A stretch of 64,000 bases of DNA from an uncultured Butyricimonas sp. (GTDB lineage: Bacteria > Bacteroidota > Bacteroidia > Bacteroidales > Marinifilaceae): NCBI GenBank assembly GCA_944320555.1, contig CALUHX010000007.1:1-64000 (forward strand), written 5' to 3'. The notes below the pieces were generated by a model. It worked only from the letters and a program-made list of their open reading frames with translations, was not told where the DNA came from and did not search any database. The position numbers and the translations under genes are program-made. Shown here one piece after another: positions 1-9,268 of this stretch. The stretch's first letter is position 1. Every line of letters begins with the position of its first letter.

Positions 1-206
1 TACTGACCATAGTTTGCCTTTTTCAAAGCGAACAACAATAAAGATGGCATGTGAAATGAAAAACTAAGCTCATTTACCCATGCCGACTTATATTTTTTGA
101 ACATTTACTGAATGTCCCTTGTTTTTTGAATGTAGCAAATTTTCTGGTTGTTTGTAAGAATAGGAAAAGATGTGTATCTATTTCGTAAACTATTGTGAAT
201 ATATAG
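1..206. other. No gene seen at the left edge
   Basis: This stretch before the hydE stop codon is AT-rich. It holds no convincing reading frame and no clear terminator. It may be the intergenic end of a gene lying outside the window. Confidence 0.5.
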
Positions 207-1289
207 CTAGTCTTTTGGAGGTGAGAGTATGTTTCGATTGCGGGTGGTAAAATGAAGAGAGTCACCCCATTTAGAATATGCTATGTGGCAACCGCTTTGG
301 AGAATACTTTGTTCTAAGGCATGCATGGTTTCTTGAGCGCCTTCATGGGTATTGGGTTTGTTTTCATAAAGGGCGTATAAGGAGCGATTGGAGGTGGGGG
401 TAATATTGGGCATGACAACATTGGCTCCAATTTGCAAAGCTTTTTCCCGGCCAAAAGGATCTATGGCTTGAAGTGCGGTAGTTGCGGCGATATTGATATT
501 TGGCATCATGAGACGCAGAAGAGCAATCATACGAAGAGAAAGAGAGAGACGTTCTTCTTGGGAAAGAAGTAAATGGCGGACAGCATAGAGAGGAGTGTTG
601 TGGTGCTCAAGATAGGGACCCATGCCGACCATGTCGATGTCTATATCTTGAAGGAATTGGAGGTCGCAGGCTAAATCTTCCAGTGTTTGAAAAGGGAGGC
701 CGATCATAACTCCTGTGCCGATTTGGTAATCGCATTCTCGTAAAAGGTTTAGACAATGGCGGCGTACGTTGAAAGAATGGAGGGCATTTTGGGGATGTAT
801 GCGTTTATAGAGGTGCGGATTAGAAGATTCTATGCGTAAAAGGTAACGATGTGCACCTGCCTCTCGCCATTGGCGATAAACTTCAAGCGTCTGCTCTCCG
901 AGTGAAAGAGTGATGCCTAGTTCGCCGTTGCTTTGTTCTTTGATTTGATGAAGCAGGCGGGTTATGCGTAGAGTGAAGTCATGGTCTGAACGTTCTCCGC
1001 CTTGGAGAACAATAGAGCCGAAATGATGTACGTGGGCGAAATGGGCGGCCTCAAGGACTTCCTCGTCAGAAAGAGAGTAACGGGTAGTAGCGTTGTTAGA
1101 ATGGCGTATTCCGCAGTAGAGGCAATCTTTGACACAAATGTTGGATATCTCAATCAAGCCGCGTAGATAGACGAGGTTACCTACATTCTCGTTTTTTACT
1201 TGTTGAGCTTTATGGAAAAGCGCTTCTTCTTCCTGCCCCTCGCAGCTGAGAAGGCTGACTAATTCTTGAATGGTAAATGTTTTTTTCAT
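207..1289 (-). CDS. hydE: [FeFe]-hydrogenase maturase HydE (radical SAM)
   Basis: HydE is a cytoplasmic radical SAM enzyme that works with HydF and HydG to build the H-cluster of [FeFe]-hydrogenase. The 360-aa length fits the family. The 4Fe-4S/SAM motif CX3CX2C is visible at C52, C56 and C59 (CVKDCLYCG), preceded by YLRGLIEISN as in HydE of Thermotoga. The block GAHRYLLRIE and the later IAATTALQAIDP also match HydE rather than BioB. I chose the ATG at 1289, because the 21 residues upstream of it are promoter-region sequence lying over a -7 box. The gene is divergent from the next one. No hydrogenase, HydF or HydG lies in the window, so its partners are elsewhere. PylB or BioB-like enzymes are less likely alternatives. 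Confidence 0.9.
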   Translation of the reverse strand: MKKTFTIQELVSLLSCEGQEEEALFHKAQQVKNENVGNLVYLRGLIEISNICVKDCLYCGIRHSNNATTRYSLSDEEVLEAAHFAHVHHFGSIVLQGGERSDHDFTLRITRLLHQIKEQSNGELGITLSLGEQTLEVYRQWREAGAHRYLLRIESSNPHLYKRIHPQNALHSFNVRRHCLNLLRECDYQIGTGVMIGLPFQTLEDLACDLQFLQDIDIDMVGMGPYLEHHNTPLYAVRHLLLSQEERLSLSLRMIALLRLMMPNINIAATTALQAIDPFGREKALQIGANVVMPNITPTSNRSLYALYENKPNTHEGAQETMHALEQSILQSGCHIAYSKWGDSLHFTTRNRNILSPPKD

Positions 1290-1367
1290 TTGCGAATGCT
1301 TTTCGCAAAAGTAGTAAAAAAGAACGGGATATTTTTTTAAATTTGTTCTCATAAATATTGAACACGT
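1290..1367. promoter_or_regulatory. Divergent promoter region hydE / propeller protein
   Basis: This 78-bp gap separates divergent genes. On the minus strand, positions 1306-1313 read TACTTTTG, a perfect TAnnTTTG -7 box facing hydE. On the plus strand, 1338-1345 read TAAATTTG, facing the 910-aa gene. Neither has a convincing TTTG at -33, so these are -7 boxes only. Confidence 0.5.
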
Positions 1368-4100
1368 ATGATTAAGAAAATAGTCTTTATATTATTAGGT
1401 TGCGTGATAATTGGTTTTATTGCTGCAGCTTTGTGGTGGGTGAATTTGAAAGAAAAGGGGGCGGAAATTCCGAAAGAATCCTTTATTCCTTATAATTCGG
1501 CATTGGTGATGAATGTAAACACGTCTTTTAAATTGCCTGCTAAATTGAAAAATGTGTTTGGAGAAGAGTTGACAAAAGTTTGTGGAGAAGGAATATTTCG
1601 GATAAAAGATTCGTTGTGTTTGTATCGTTTGGCGGACACAACAGCTTACACTTTAGGCGTGCGTGTAGAGGGAAAAACTACGGTTCGGCATTTGATGGTA
1701 TTGGATTGTGGAAATTTGTTTTCTCGAGGAAAAGTGTATTCTTTTTTGATGGGAATAGAGGGATTTGGAGAAAACGGCGAGAAAGAGTACGATGGTCATC
1801 GGATTTGTGTGTTGAAAGGGAAAAAGGAGGAAGAATTGTATGCGGTGGTGGTAGAGAATATGATTTTGCTTTCGAATTCAAGTTTGTATATCGAGGATGC
1901 ATTGAGACAACTGGGCGACAAGAGTTTGGAAAGGAATGCTAAACCTGTGTGTTTTCAAAATGTCAGTCGTTATTTTTCGGCTACGGCGGGAATTAATGTT
2001 TATTTGAATACTAGTTGTTTTTCGGAATTGTTGCCGTTGTATGTGGAAATGAAATTGCCGAAAGGACGGGGAAACGTGTCTTCGTGGTTTAAGTGGGGTG
2101 CAATGGATGTGAATGCGCAGGAAGAGGGAATTAATTTTAATGGTTTTTTGAATTATAAAGACATGCGGGAATCATTTCCTGCGGTCTTGGAGGGACAACG
2201 TCCTGTTGTGATGCGGTCGGATGAAGTGTTGCCATCAGCTTCTTTAGGTGTGAGCATCTTGGCATTAAGTGACGTGGAGGGATATTTGAAAGCCTTGGAT
2301 GATTTTCGACAGCGGGCAGGATTGGACGGACACGTTCGAAAACGAAAACAAGGATATGTTGATTTGTATGGAAAAGAAATTGCGGAGTCATGGAAAAAGT
2401 TGTTGAGTGGAGAGTGGGCGGAGTGCTTGCTTTATTATGACGAGAGGGAGAAAAAGGCGGATGGAGTGGTTGTCGTGCGGGTGAAAGCGGGTAGCTTAGG
2501 CAAAGAACTGGTGGATAAGATGCTTGGACAATATGTTAAGCATGCGGGAGTGTCCAAAAAGTCATTGGAGAAGGTTTATCGTGTGGACGACACAGAGGAA
2601 ATGAAGTATTACACATTTCCAACGAGTGATTTTGTGTCTGTGATGTGGGGAGAGATTTTTGGAGGGATAGCAAACAATTATGTGTTTGTGAAAGATAATT
2701 ATGTGGTATTTGCTTCTTCCACAGAGGCGGTGCATCAGTTTGTGCGGGATTATGTGCGTCACCAGAGTGTGCGGGAGCAGGAGTGGTATCAAGAGATAAG
2801 GGATAAACTCTCTCGGGAGGGCAATTGGATGTATTTGTCGAAAGTGCCTTCGATGCTGCCTTTTTACAGGAGTATAAGTAAAGGAAAATGGCAAAAATAT
2901 TTGACTCGAAATGGAGAGAAAATGTCTTCTTTCTCCTCATTGGGATGGCAATGGGCGAATGAGGGAGATATGTTGTATAACATTCTGTTTTTGAATACAG
3001 AGGAACTGGAACAGCAACAAAAACAGGTGATGTGGCAGACCAGGTTGGAAGCGCCTCTTGCCATGAAACCAGCCATAGTGACCAACCATAACACGGGAGA
3101 ACGGGAACTTTTCGTACAGGACGAGAACAACACGATATATTTAATCAACGATATAGGTCGGATATTATGGAAATTGCCTGTGGATGGAAAGATTAATAGT
3201 GACGTTTACCAAGTGGATGCTTACAAGAATGGGAAATTGCAGTATTTGTTTTCGACATCGACGCGTATTTACCTGATAGATCGAAATGGAAATTATTTGC
3301 CTCGCTATCCATTGTCGTTATCCTCCTCCTGTGAGCGGGGTATCACGCTTTACGATTATGAGGGGAATCGGGATTATCGGATATTTGTTCCTTCTGCCGA
3401 TCGTCGGGTATGTCTTTATGATTTGACGGGAAATGCTGTGAAAGGATGGAAGGTCCCCCGTAGTGATAACGACATTGTTTCACAGGTTTACCATTTCCGT
3501 GTGCAGGGGAAAGATTACATCGTTTATGCTGGCGAGCATCGCTTGTATGTCTTGGATCGGCGGGGAAATGAACGGGTACATGTGTCTACGTTGCTTAATC
3601 TGGCGGCGCCTACTTATTTATATCTCACAAGAGTGGCGGGAAAACCTTGTATGGCGATGAACGATGCGGAAGGGAACTTTCTGTTAGTGGACTTTGAGGG
3701 AAGAGTCACGACTATGGTTCCAGAAAAGGTCGCGTCCGGAGGAGACTTGAACGTGGAGGATTTGGATGGTGACGGCGTTGATGAGTTCATTTACGCTTGT
3801 GGAGAAAGCGTGGGGATATATGATGGCAAAGGCAAATTGAAAGGCGAGTATGTCTGGAAAGATGCTCGCTTGGGCTTTCCTTACACATATCGGTTTTCTG
3901 CGCAAGATATTCGAGTCGGTTTGGTGGATGTCGCAAAAAGGAGGCTTTTCCTGACTTGTGGCGCAGGATTGTCGAAAGGTTTCCCGATTTCGGGCAATGC
4001 TCCTTTCTCGATAGCATTCTTTGACAAAGGAACGACTGGCTTTTATCTTTTTGCCGGCAACGAGGAAAAACAATTGTTGAAATACCGTGTGGTGAGATAA
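1368..4100 (+). CDS. Membrane-anchored protein with C-terminal beta-propeller, function unknown
   Basis: This is a 910-aa protein with one hydrophobic segment at about residues 4-25, so it is probably anchored in the inner membrane with the rest outside the cytoplasm. Residues about 35-560 form a large unknown region that resembles DUF3352-type proteins of Bacteroidetes; this is a tentative match. From about residue 570 the chain shows PQQ/WD-like propeller repeats such as YLINDIGRILWKLP, YLIDRNGNYLPRYP and CLYDLTGNAVKGW, then a VCBS-like EDLDGDGVDEFIYAC near residue 800. The propeller suggests a binding or scaffold role. No catalytic motif is visible. It is transcribed alone, divergent from hydE, with no obvious terminator before the next promoter. 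Confidence 0.7.
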   Translation: MIKKIVFILLGCVIIGFIAAALWWVNLKEKGAEIPKESFIPYNSALVMNVNTSFKLPAKLKNVFGEELTKVCGEGIFRIKDSLCLYRLADTTAYTLGVRVEGKTTVRHLMVLDCGNLFSRGKVYSFLMGIEGFGENGEKEYDGHRICVLKGKKEEELYAVVVENMILLSNSSLYIEDALRQLGDKSLERNAKPVCFQNVSRYFSATAGINVYLNTSCFSELLPLYVEMKLPKGRGNVSSWFKWGAMDVNAQEEGINFNGFLNYKDMRESFPAVLEGQRPVVMRSDEVLPSASLGVSILALSDVEGYLKALDDFRQRAGLDGHVRKRKQGYVDLYGKEIAESWKKLLSGEWAECLLYYDEREKKADGVVVVRVKAGSLGKELVDKMLGQYVKHAGVSKKSLEKVYRVDDTEEMKYYTFPTSDFVSVMWGEIFGGIANNYVFVKDNYVVFASSTEAVHQFVRDYVRHQSVREQEWYQEIRDKLSREGNWMYLSKVPSMLPFYRSISKGKWQKYLTRNGEKMSSFSSLGWQWANEGDMLYNILFLNTEELEQQQKQVMWQTRLEAPLAMKPAIVTNHNTGERELFVQDENNTIYLINDIGRILWKLPVDGKINSDVYQVDAYKNGKLQYLFSTSTRIYLIDRNGNYLPRYPLSLSSSCERGITLYDYEGNRDYRIFVPSADRRVCLYDLTGNAVKGWKVPRSDNDIVSQVYHFRVQGKDYIVYAGEHRLYVLDRRGNERVHVSTLLNLAAPTYLYLTRVAGKPCMAMNDAEGNFLLVDFEGRVTTMVPEKVASGGDLNVEDLDGDGVDEFIYACGESVGIYDGKGKLKGEYVWKDARLGFPYTYRFSAQDIRVGLVDVAKRRLFLTCGAGLSKGFPISGNAPFSIAFFDKGTTGFYLFAGNEEKQLLKYRVVR

Positions 4101-4200
4101 TGGTCCGTATTTAAGACAATCTTTGTAAACTAGTGGGGGTGTTTAGGGGTAGATTAAGAAAGAAGCAGGGAGGATTAACACAAAATTAAAATGTATAGAT

Positions 4201-4231
4201 TTTGTTTTCTCATCCGAAGCCGTTATTTTTG
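4201..4231 (+). promoter_or_regulatory. Bacteroidota-type promoter of the exported TldD/E-like pair
   Basis: TTTG at 4201-4204, a 19-nt spacer, then TATTTTTG at 4224-4231 match the -33 TTTG and -7 TAnnTTTG consensus exactly. Transcription should start near 4238, about 57 nt before the ATG at 4295. Confidence 0.75.
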
Positions 4232-4294
4232 CTTACGAAATTAGTGCGTGATCTTCAAAGATCGTTTTTGTTGAATTGATTAAACAAATTACAA

Positions 4295-5995
4295 ATGAGA
4301 AAAACAAAATTCTTTTTTATCTGTTGCTTCCTGCTTCTGGCTTCAGCGTCGGGAGTTTTTGCGCAGCAAGACGACAAGTTGCTGCAGGTGTTGAAAGATG
4401 AACTGAACAAGGAAATGCAGGAGTTGCAAAAAACGGAGAACCCTCCGTATCACATGAATTTCAGAGTGATGGACGAGAAGGTCGTGAATATCTCTGCGAA
4501 CTTCGGTGTCTTGCAAGGGGTGCGAGAGCAGCACACGCGGACGTTGGTGCCTCAAGTCCGCGTGGGAAGCATGGAATTGGACAATTTCAAGTACAATCCC
4601 ATGGGCTCGCCCACTACGACTCGCACCTCAAGCTCGATGGCTTATTTGCCCATTGAAGGGGACAATTGGGAGGATGCCATCCGTCAAGCTATTTGGGCGG
4701 AAACAGAAAGTCGTTATGAATTCGCCGTGGAGTCTTATCAACAAGCGAAGACCAAAAGCACGGTGAGTGTGGCCGATGAAGACAAAGCTCCTTGTTTCTC
4801 CGAGGCTCCGGTGGAAAAATATTATGAGGCTCCGCTTCCCGCAGATAAGCAAACCATAGATAAAGAGGTTTGGGAAAAGCGTATGAAAGAAGTGTCTGCC
4901 GCCTTTAAAGAATTTCCCCAATTGCAGATGGGAACGGCCGGCATTACTTTTAAAGTGTTGCGCACTTATTTTGTCAATACGGAAGGGACAGAGGTCGTGC
5001 AAAACCGCACCTATGCCCGCGTAATGCTTTCCGCTACCTTGAAGGCTGATGACGGCATGGAATTGCCTCTTAACATGGATTTCTTCGCCTACGATCCAAA
5101 CGATTTGCCGGACAATGCCACGATGATTGCTGGAGTGAAGGATATGATAGAGCGTTTGAAGGCTTTGGAGAAGGCTCCGGTTGCCGATCCGTATACTGGT
5201 CCCGCTATTCTTTCGGGCCCGGCGAGCGGTGTGTTCTTCCATGAGATTTTTGGCCATCGTATCGAGGGGCACCGTTTGAAAGGAGGTGGCGAAACCTTTA
5301 AGAAGATGGTTGGCGAGGAAGTGCTCCCGAAAGAGTTTCAGGTGTATTGCGATCCGACAATGCGTGATTATCATGGGGTGAAATTGAACGGATTCTACTT
5401 GTATGACGACCAAGGAGTGAAGGCTCGTCGCGTGGATGTGGTGAAAGACGGCGTGTTGAGAGAATTCTTGATGAGCCGCGTGCCGTTGGATGGTTTCCCG
5501 CAGAGTAACGGACACGGACGCACCTCCGGTGGCGGCGACCCCGTTTCCCGTCAATCCAATTTGGTGGTGGAGACCACGGCGCCTTACACCGAGGCTGATT
5601 TGCGCCAAATGCTGTTAGAGGAGGCTAAAAAGCAAGGCAAAGAGTATGGTTATTATTTCCGGACTGTCACCAGTGGGTTCACGTTGACAGGAGAAGGCGG
5701 TTCTTTGAATTCCTTTAACGTGACACCGTTGGAGGTTTACCGGGTGTTCGTGGACGGGCGTCCCGACGAGTTGGTCCGCGGCGTGGATTTGATTGGAACT
5801 CCGCTTTCCATGTTCTCCAATATCAAGGCCGGAGGCGATACTCCGAGCACCTTCACCGGGGAGTGTGGCGCCGAGTCCGGTTGGGTGCCGGTGACGGCAA
5901 GCTCGCCCATGATTTTCTGCACCAAGATCGAGACTCAGCGTCGGGAGAAGTCTAAGGACCTGCCTCCAATCTTGCCGGCTCCGGATGCCAAATGA
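4295..5995 (+). CDS. Exported TldD-like metallopeptidase
   Basis: TldD proteins are zinc peptidases (family U62/M103) that act with a TldE/PmbA partner on unfolded or modified peptides. This 566-aa copy has a clear signal peptide at residues 1-23 ending ASGVFAQ, so it should act in the periplasm or at the surface, unlike cytoplasmic E. coli TldD. The HExxxH motif is at H316, E317 and H321 (HEIFGHRIEGH). A candidate third ligand, C524 in GECGAESGW, sits where TldD has its metal-binding cysteine. It lies 46 bp upstream of a paralogue without the motif, behind a strong promoter and before a shared terminator, which suggests the pair forms a heteromeric enzyme. The substrate is unknown. Confidence 0.88.
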   Translation: MRKTKFFFICCFLLLASASGVFAQQDDKLLQVLKDELNKEMQELQKTENPPYHMNFRVMDEKVVNISANFGVLQGVREQHTRTLVPQVRVGSMELDNFKYNPMGSPTTTRTSSSMAYLPIEGDNWEDAIRQAIWAETESRYEFAVESYQQAKTKSTVSVADEDKAPCFSEAPVEKYYEAPLPADKQTIDKEVWEKRMKEVSAAFKEFPQLQMGTAGITFKVLRTYFVNTEGTEVVQNRTYARVMLSATLKADDGMELPLNMDFFAYDPNDLPDNATMIAGVKDMIERLKALEKAPVADPYTGPAILSGPASGVFFHEIFGHRIEGHRLKGGGETFKKMVGEEVLPKEFQVYCDPTMRDYHGVKLNGFYLYDDQGVKARRVDVVKDGVLREFLMSRVPLDGFPQSNGHGRTSGGGDPVSRQSNLVVETTAPYTEADLRQMLLEEAKKQGKEYGYYFRTVTSGFTLTGEGGSLNSFNVTPLEVYRVFVDGRPDELVRGVDLIGTPLSMFSNIKAGGDTPSTFTGECGAESGWVPVTASSPMIFCTKIETQRREKSKDLPPILPAPDAK

Positions 5996-6041
5996 CGAGT
6001 GAAAAAATAGTAGAAATATAACCTTTAAATTAGAAATAGTA

Positions 6042-7691
6042 ATGCGTTATTATATATTGCTTCTTTTGACAATCCTGTTTATGGGGCCGCTTTCCGCCCA
6101 GAATGAAACGGACGATATCATATTCAAGGCCATGCAGGATGAAATGAAACGTACCCAGGAACAGTTGGTGTTGCCGAACTCGCCCAAGCCGTTCTATGTG
6201 TCTTACAGCGTGGCTCGCTCGCGGAGTTTTGAAGTGGTCGGAACCTTGGGTGGTGTTACGACTTCGAATGCCACGGGTTGGCAGACAGTGTGCGCGTCTC
6301 AATTGCTGCTCGGCGATTACCAGCATACGAACGACACTCGTTATGCCGGAGCCTCTCCCGCCATCGGTGCCTCGGAAGAGGTGGACTATGACATGCTTCG
6401 CCGCGCGTTCTGGATGGTGTCCGACGCTTCCTATAAATTCGCCTTGCAAGAGCAGGCTGCCAAGGACGCTTATTTGAAAGGCAACCCGCTCCCGGCCGAA
6501 GTGGCCGCGCTTCCGGAATTGACGAAGGCCGAGCCGGTGGAAAGAATAATCAACCGGACGGTTCCTTTCGAGTTCGACCAGGCGAAGTGGGAGAGTGTGG
6601 TAAGCGAGGTGTCCAAGATATTCGAGGAATATAAAGACATATACAACTCTTCGGTCGGCGTGTTTGGCACGGAAATCGAATTTTATAAAGAGACCAGCGA
6701 GGGAGTGAAGTTGAAACAACCGGTGTCCTACGCTTCGTTTTATGCCACGGCTTACGTGATGACGGACGATGGCGTGAAAATTGCGGACACGTATTCTCTT
6801 TTGGCTGAGAATCCACAAGACTTGCCTTCTCTTGAGGAGTTAAAGAAGGGGGTGCGGAACTTTGCCGAAGAGTTGTTGAAATTGAAAAACGCTCCGGTAA
6901 TCGACGAATACTACTCCGGTCCGGTGTTGTTTGAAGACGGTGCGAGCTCGGGCATATTTGTGAGCAACCTGTTGAATCAAGGCGGATTGTTTGCCCTTCG
7001 CCAGGCCATCGGAGCCAAGCAGGCCGCCACGTTGGAAAACCGCGTGGGACGTAAAATCATCGACAACCGGTTGACAGTGAAGAATTACACTACGCTGGAC
7101 AAATATAACGGTGTGAACTTGATGGGTGCTTACGAGATTGATGCCGAGGGTGTCGTTCCCGCCAAGGAAATGACGCTCGTGGAGAACGGCATTTTGAAGA
7201 CCTTCTTGAATGGGAGAATCCCGACCACGATGGCTCCCCAATCGACGGGTAGCTCAAGATTTGTGGCTGCCGGAAACAACGTGCTTTTCACTACGGCGCC
7301 CGGAACAATCCACATCCAAGTGGAAGACGGGTTGAAGCCCGAAAAAATGAAAAAAGCGCTTATCAAGGCCGCCAAGGAAGAAGGATTGGATTATGCCTAC
7401 ATCGTGCGTGATTTTGGTGGTTTGGCTTCCCACATATATAAGGTGGATGTCAAAGACGGTAGCGAGACCCAAGTGCGTTTCGGCACTGTTTCGGCTATCA
7501 ATTTGGCCAAAATGAAGCGTATGCGCGAGATTTCCAGCAAAGAGAACGTGTCCAACTACATATTGAACCGTCAAGTGCTGTCTTCTTTGATATATCCGGC
7601 TGCCGTGTTGATTGACGATGTGGAAATCAACGAGGCCAAACCGAACAAGGAAAAGGCTCCGGCTTTGACCTTCCCCTTGCAGCGCCAGTGA
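6042..7691 (+). CDS. Exported TldE/PmbA-like partner lacking the zinc motif
   Basis: This 549-aa protein has a signal peptide at about residues 1-19 (ending LSAQ) and the same overall plan as the gene before it. The region that holds HEIFGHRIEGH in the neighbour here reads FVSNLLNQGG, so the zinc ligands are missing. The equivalents of NGFYLYDDQGVKARRV and FLMSRVPLDG are still present as MGAYEIDAEGVVPAKEM and FLNGRIPTT. This is the TldD/TldE relationship: one catalytic subunit and one degenerate subunit. It ends just before a strong terminator, so the two genes probably form a complete operon. Its role as the non-catalytic half of a periplasmic complex is inferred. Confidence 0.82.
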   Translation: MRYYILLLLTILFMGPLSAQNETDDIIFKAMQDEMKRTQEQLVLPNSPKPFYVSYSVARSRSFEVVGTLGGVTTSNATGWQTVCASQLLLGDYQHTNDTRYAGASPAIGASEEVDYDMLRRAFWMVSDASYKFALQEQAAKDAYLKGNPLPAEVAALPELTKAEPVERIINRTVPFEFDQAKWESVVSEVSKIFEEYKDIYNSSVGVFGTEIEFYKETSEGVKLKQPVSYASFYATAYVMTDDGVKIADTYSLLAENPQDLPSLEELKKGVRNFAEELLKLKNAPVIDEYYSGPVLFEDGASSGIFVSNLLNQGGLFALRQAIGAKQAATLENRVGRKIIDNRLTVKNYTTLDKYNGVNLMGAYEIDAEGVVPAKEMTLVENGILKTFLNGRIPTTMAPQSTGSSRFVAAGNNVLFTTAPGTIHIQVEDGLKPEKMKKALIKAAKEEGLDYAYIVRDFGGLASHIYKVDVKDGSETQVRFGTVSAINLAKMKRMREISSKENVSNYILNRQVLSSLIYPAAVLIDDVEINEAKPNKEKAPALTFPLQRQ

Positions 7692-7723
7692 GAGAGTCTG
7701 AATTTTATAACAATAAAGTGAAA

Positions 7724-7760
7724 GGGTCCGCCTCGGAAACAAAGGCGGGCTCTTTTTTTT
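7724..7760 (+). terminator. Rho-independent terminator after the TldD/E-like pair
   Basis: A 10-bp stem pairs GGGTCCGCCT (7724-7733) with AGGCGGGCTC (7743-7752), with two G-U pairs, followed by eight T residues. Confidence 0.85.
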
Positions 7761-7770
7761 GTTCTTTATT

Positions 7771-7799
7771 TTTGCGAATGAGGAAAATTGTTATCTTTG
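7771..7799 (+). promoter_or_regulatory. Probable promoter of the aminopeptidase P gene
   Basis: TTTG at 7771-7774 and a perfect -7 box TATCTTTG at 7792-7799 are separated by 17 nt, slightly short of the usual 19-20. The gene start follows about 40 nt downstream. Confidence 0.6.
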
Positions 7800-7837
7800 C
7801 ATGAATAAGTGGAAGCGAGAGGGGCGAGGAAACAAAT

Positions 7838-9250
7838 ATGAACTTAAAAAATACGATTATGTTCGATAAAAGCGTGTATGTGAATAGAAGAGAGCAGCTT
7901 GTCAAAAAGATGAGCGGAGGCTTGATTTTGATTCTCGGTAATGGGGAGGCACCCGCGAACTATACCGACAATACTTACAAATTCCGTCAGGACAGTTCTT
8001 TCCTTTACTTCTTCGGGTTGAATCGTCCGGGTTTTGCGGGTGTGATGGACGCTGACAGCGGAGACACTTGCTTGTTCGGCGACGACGTGGACATGGACGA
8101 CATCATTTGGATGGGGCCGCAGCCCAGCGTGAAAGAACAAGCCGCTGGTGTCGGAGTGGCCAATTCCGCCCCCTTCGCCAAATTGGCCGAGGTTTTGCGG
8201 CTGGCAATCGCTCAAGGCCGGAAAATCCACTTCTTGCCCCCCTACCGTTTCCGCAATATGCTTTTGTTGGAGGATTTGTTGGGAATCCACCATTCCGTGG
8301 TGAAGCAATATGCGTCTTTGGAGTTGATCAAGGCGGTCGTCTCCTTGCGTTCCGTGAAGGAGCAATGCGAGATTGACGAGATAGACAGGGCTTGCGAGAT
8401 CGGCTACGAGATGCACGTGGCCGCCATGAAGAACGCCCTTCCCGGAGTGAAGGAACAGTACATCGCCGGATTGATTGAAGGCATCGCGGCTTCTTACGGC
8501 AGCATGGTGTCTTTCCCGGTGATTCTTTCGCAAAACGGAGAAACCCTTCACAACCATGACCATAGCAAGACGCTGGAGCTGGGCCGCATGATGCTGACTG
8601 ACGCCGGCGCCGAGACGGTGATGAATTATTGTTCCGACTTCACGAGAACGGTGCCCGTGGGAGGCCGTTTCAATCAACGCCAGAAAGATGTTTACAATAT
8701 CGTGTTGGCTTGCAATAACAAGGCCATCGAGATCGCTCGTCCGGGAGTCACTTATCAGCACGTTCACTTGGAAGTGTGCAAGGTGCTGGCCCAAGGATTG
8801 AAAGATTTGGGCCTGATGAAGGGCGACGTGGACGATGCCGTGGCCGCCGGCGCGCACGCCTTGTTCATGCCCCACGGTTTGGGCCACATGATGGGCATTG
8901 ACGTGCACGACATGGAAGACTTGGGACAAATCTACGTGGGATACGACGACGAGACCCGTCCCATCCAGCAATTCGGCACCTCTTCCCTGCGCATGGGCCG
9001 CCGCATAGAAAAAGGCTTTGTCATCACTGACGAGCCGGGCTGCTACTTCATTCCGGCATTGATTGACCAATGGCGGGGGCAGGGATTGCACAAGGATTTC
9101 CTTGTTTACGACAAAATTGACACGTACAAGGATTTCGGAGGCATTCGTCTTGAGGACGACATTTTGATTACGGACGACGGTAGCCGCTTCATGGGGAAAC
9201 GGCGCGCCCCGATAACCGTGGAGGAAGTGGAAAACACGATAAACGGATAA
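7838..9250 (+). CDS. pepP: Xaa-Pro aminopeptidase (M24B, aminopeptidase P)
   Basis: This cytoplasmic metallopeptidase removes an N-terminal residue that precedes proline. It has 470 aa with two domains: an N-terminal creatinase-like domain (about 1-175) and the pita-bread catalytic domain. The metal-binding pattern is visible: ETLHNHDHS near 245, LTDAGAE, DFTRTVPVGG, HGLGHMMGIDVHD near 350, then DEPGCYF and GIRLEDDILIT. There is no signal peptide. The ATG at 7838 sits behind GAGG, but the ATG at 7859 (MFDKSVYVNRREQL) is equally possible and gives a more usual N-terminus. It stands after a terminator and its own promoter and is followed at 18 bp by dnaN. Confidence 0.93.
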   Translation: MNLKNTIMFDKSVYVNRREQLVKKMSGGLILILGNGEAPANYTDNTYKFRQDSSFLYFFGLNRPGFAGVMDADSGDTCLFGDDVDMDDIIWMGPQPSVKEQAAGVGVANSAPFAKLAEVLRLAIAQGRKIHFLPPYRFRNMLLLEDLLGIHHSVVKQYASLELIKAVVSLRSVKEQCEIDEIDRACEIGYEMHVAAMKNALPGVKEQYIAGLIEGIAASYGSMVSFPVILSQNGETLHNHDHSKTLELGRMMLTDAGAETVMNYCSDFTRTVPVGGRFNQRQKDVYNIVLACNNKAIEIARPGVTYQHVHLEVCKVLAQGLKDLGLMKGDVDDAVAAGAHALFMPHGLGHMMGIDVHDMEDLGQIYVGYDDETRPIQQFGTSSLRMGRRIEKGFVITDEPGCYFIPALIDQWRGQGLHKDFLVYDKIDTYKDFGGIRLEDDILITDDGSRFMGKRRAPITVEEVENTING

Positions 9251-9268
9251 AGAAATAAAATCTAAGAC

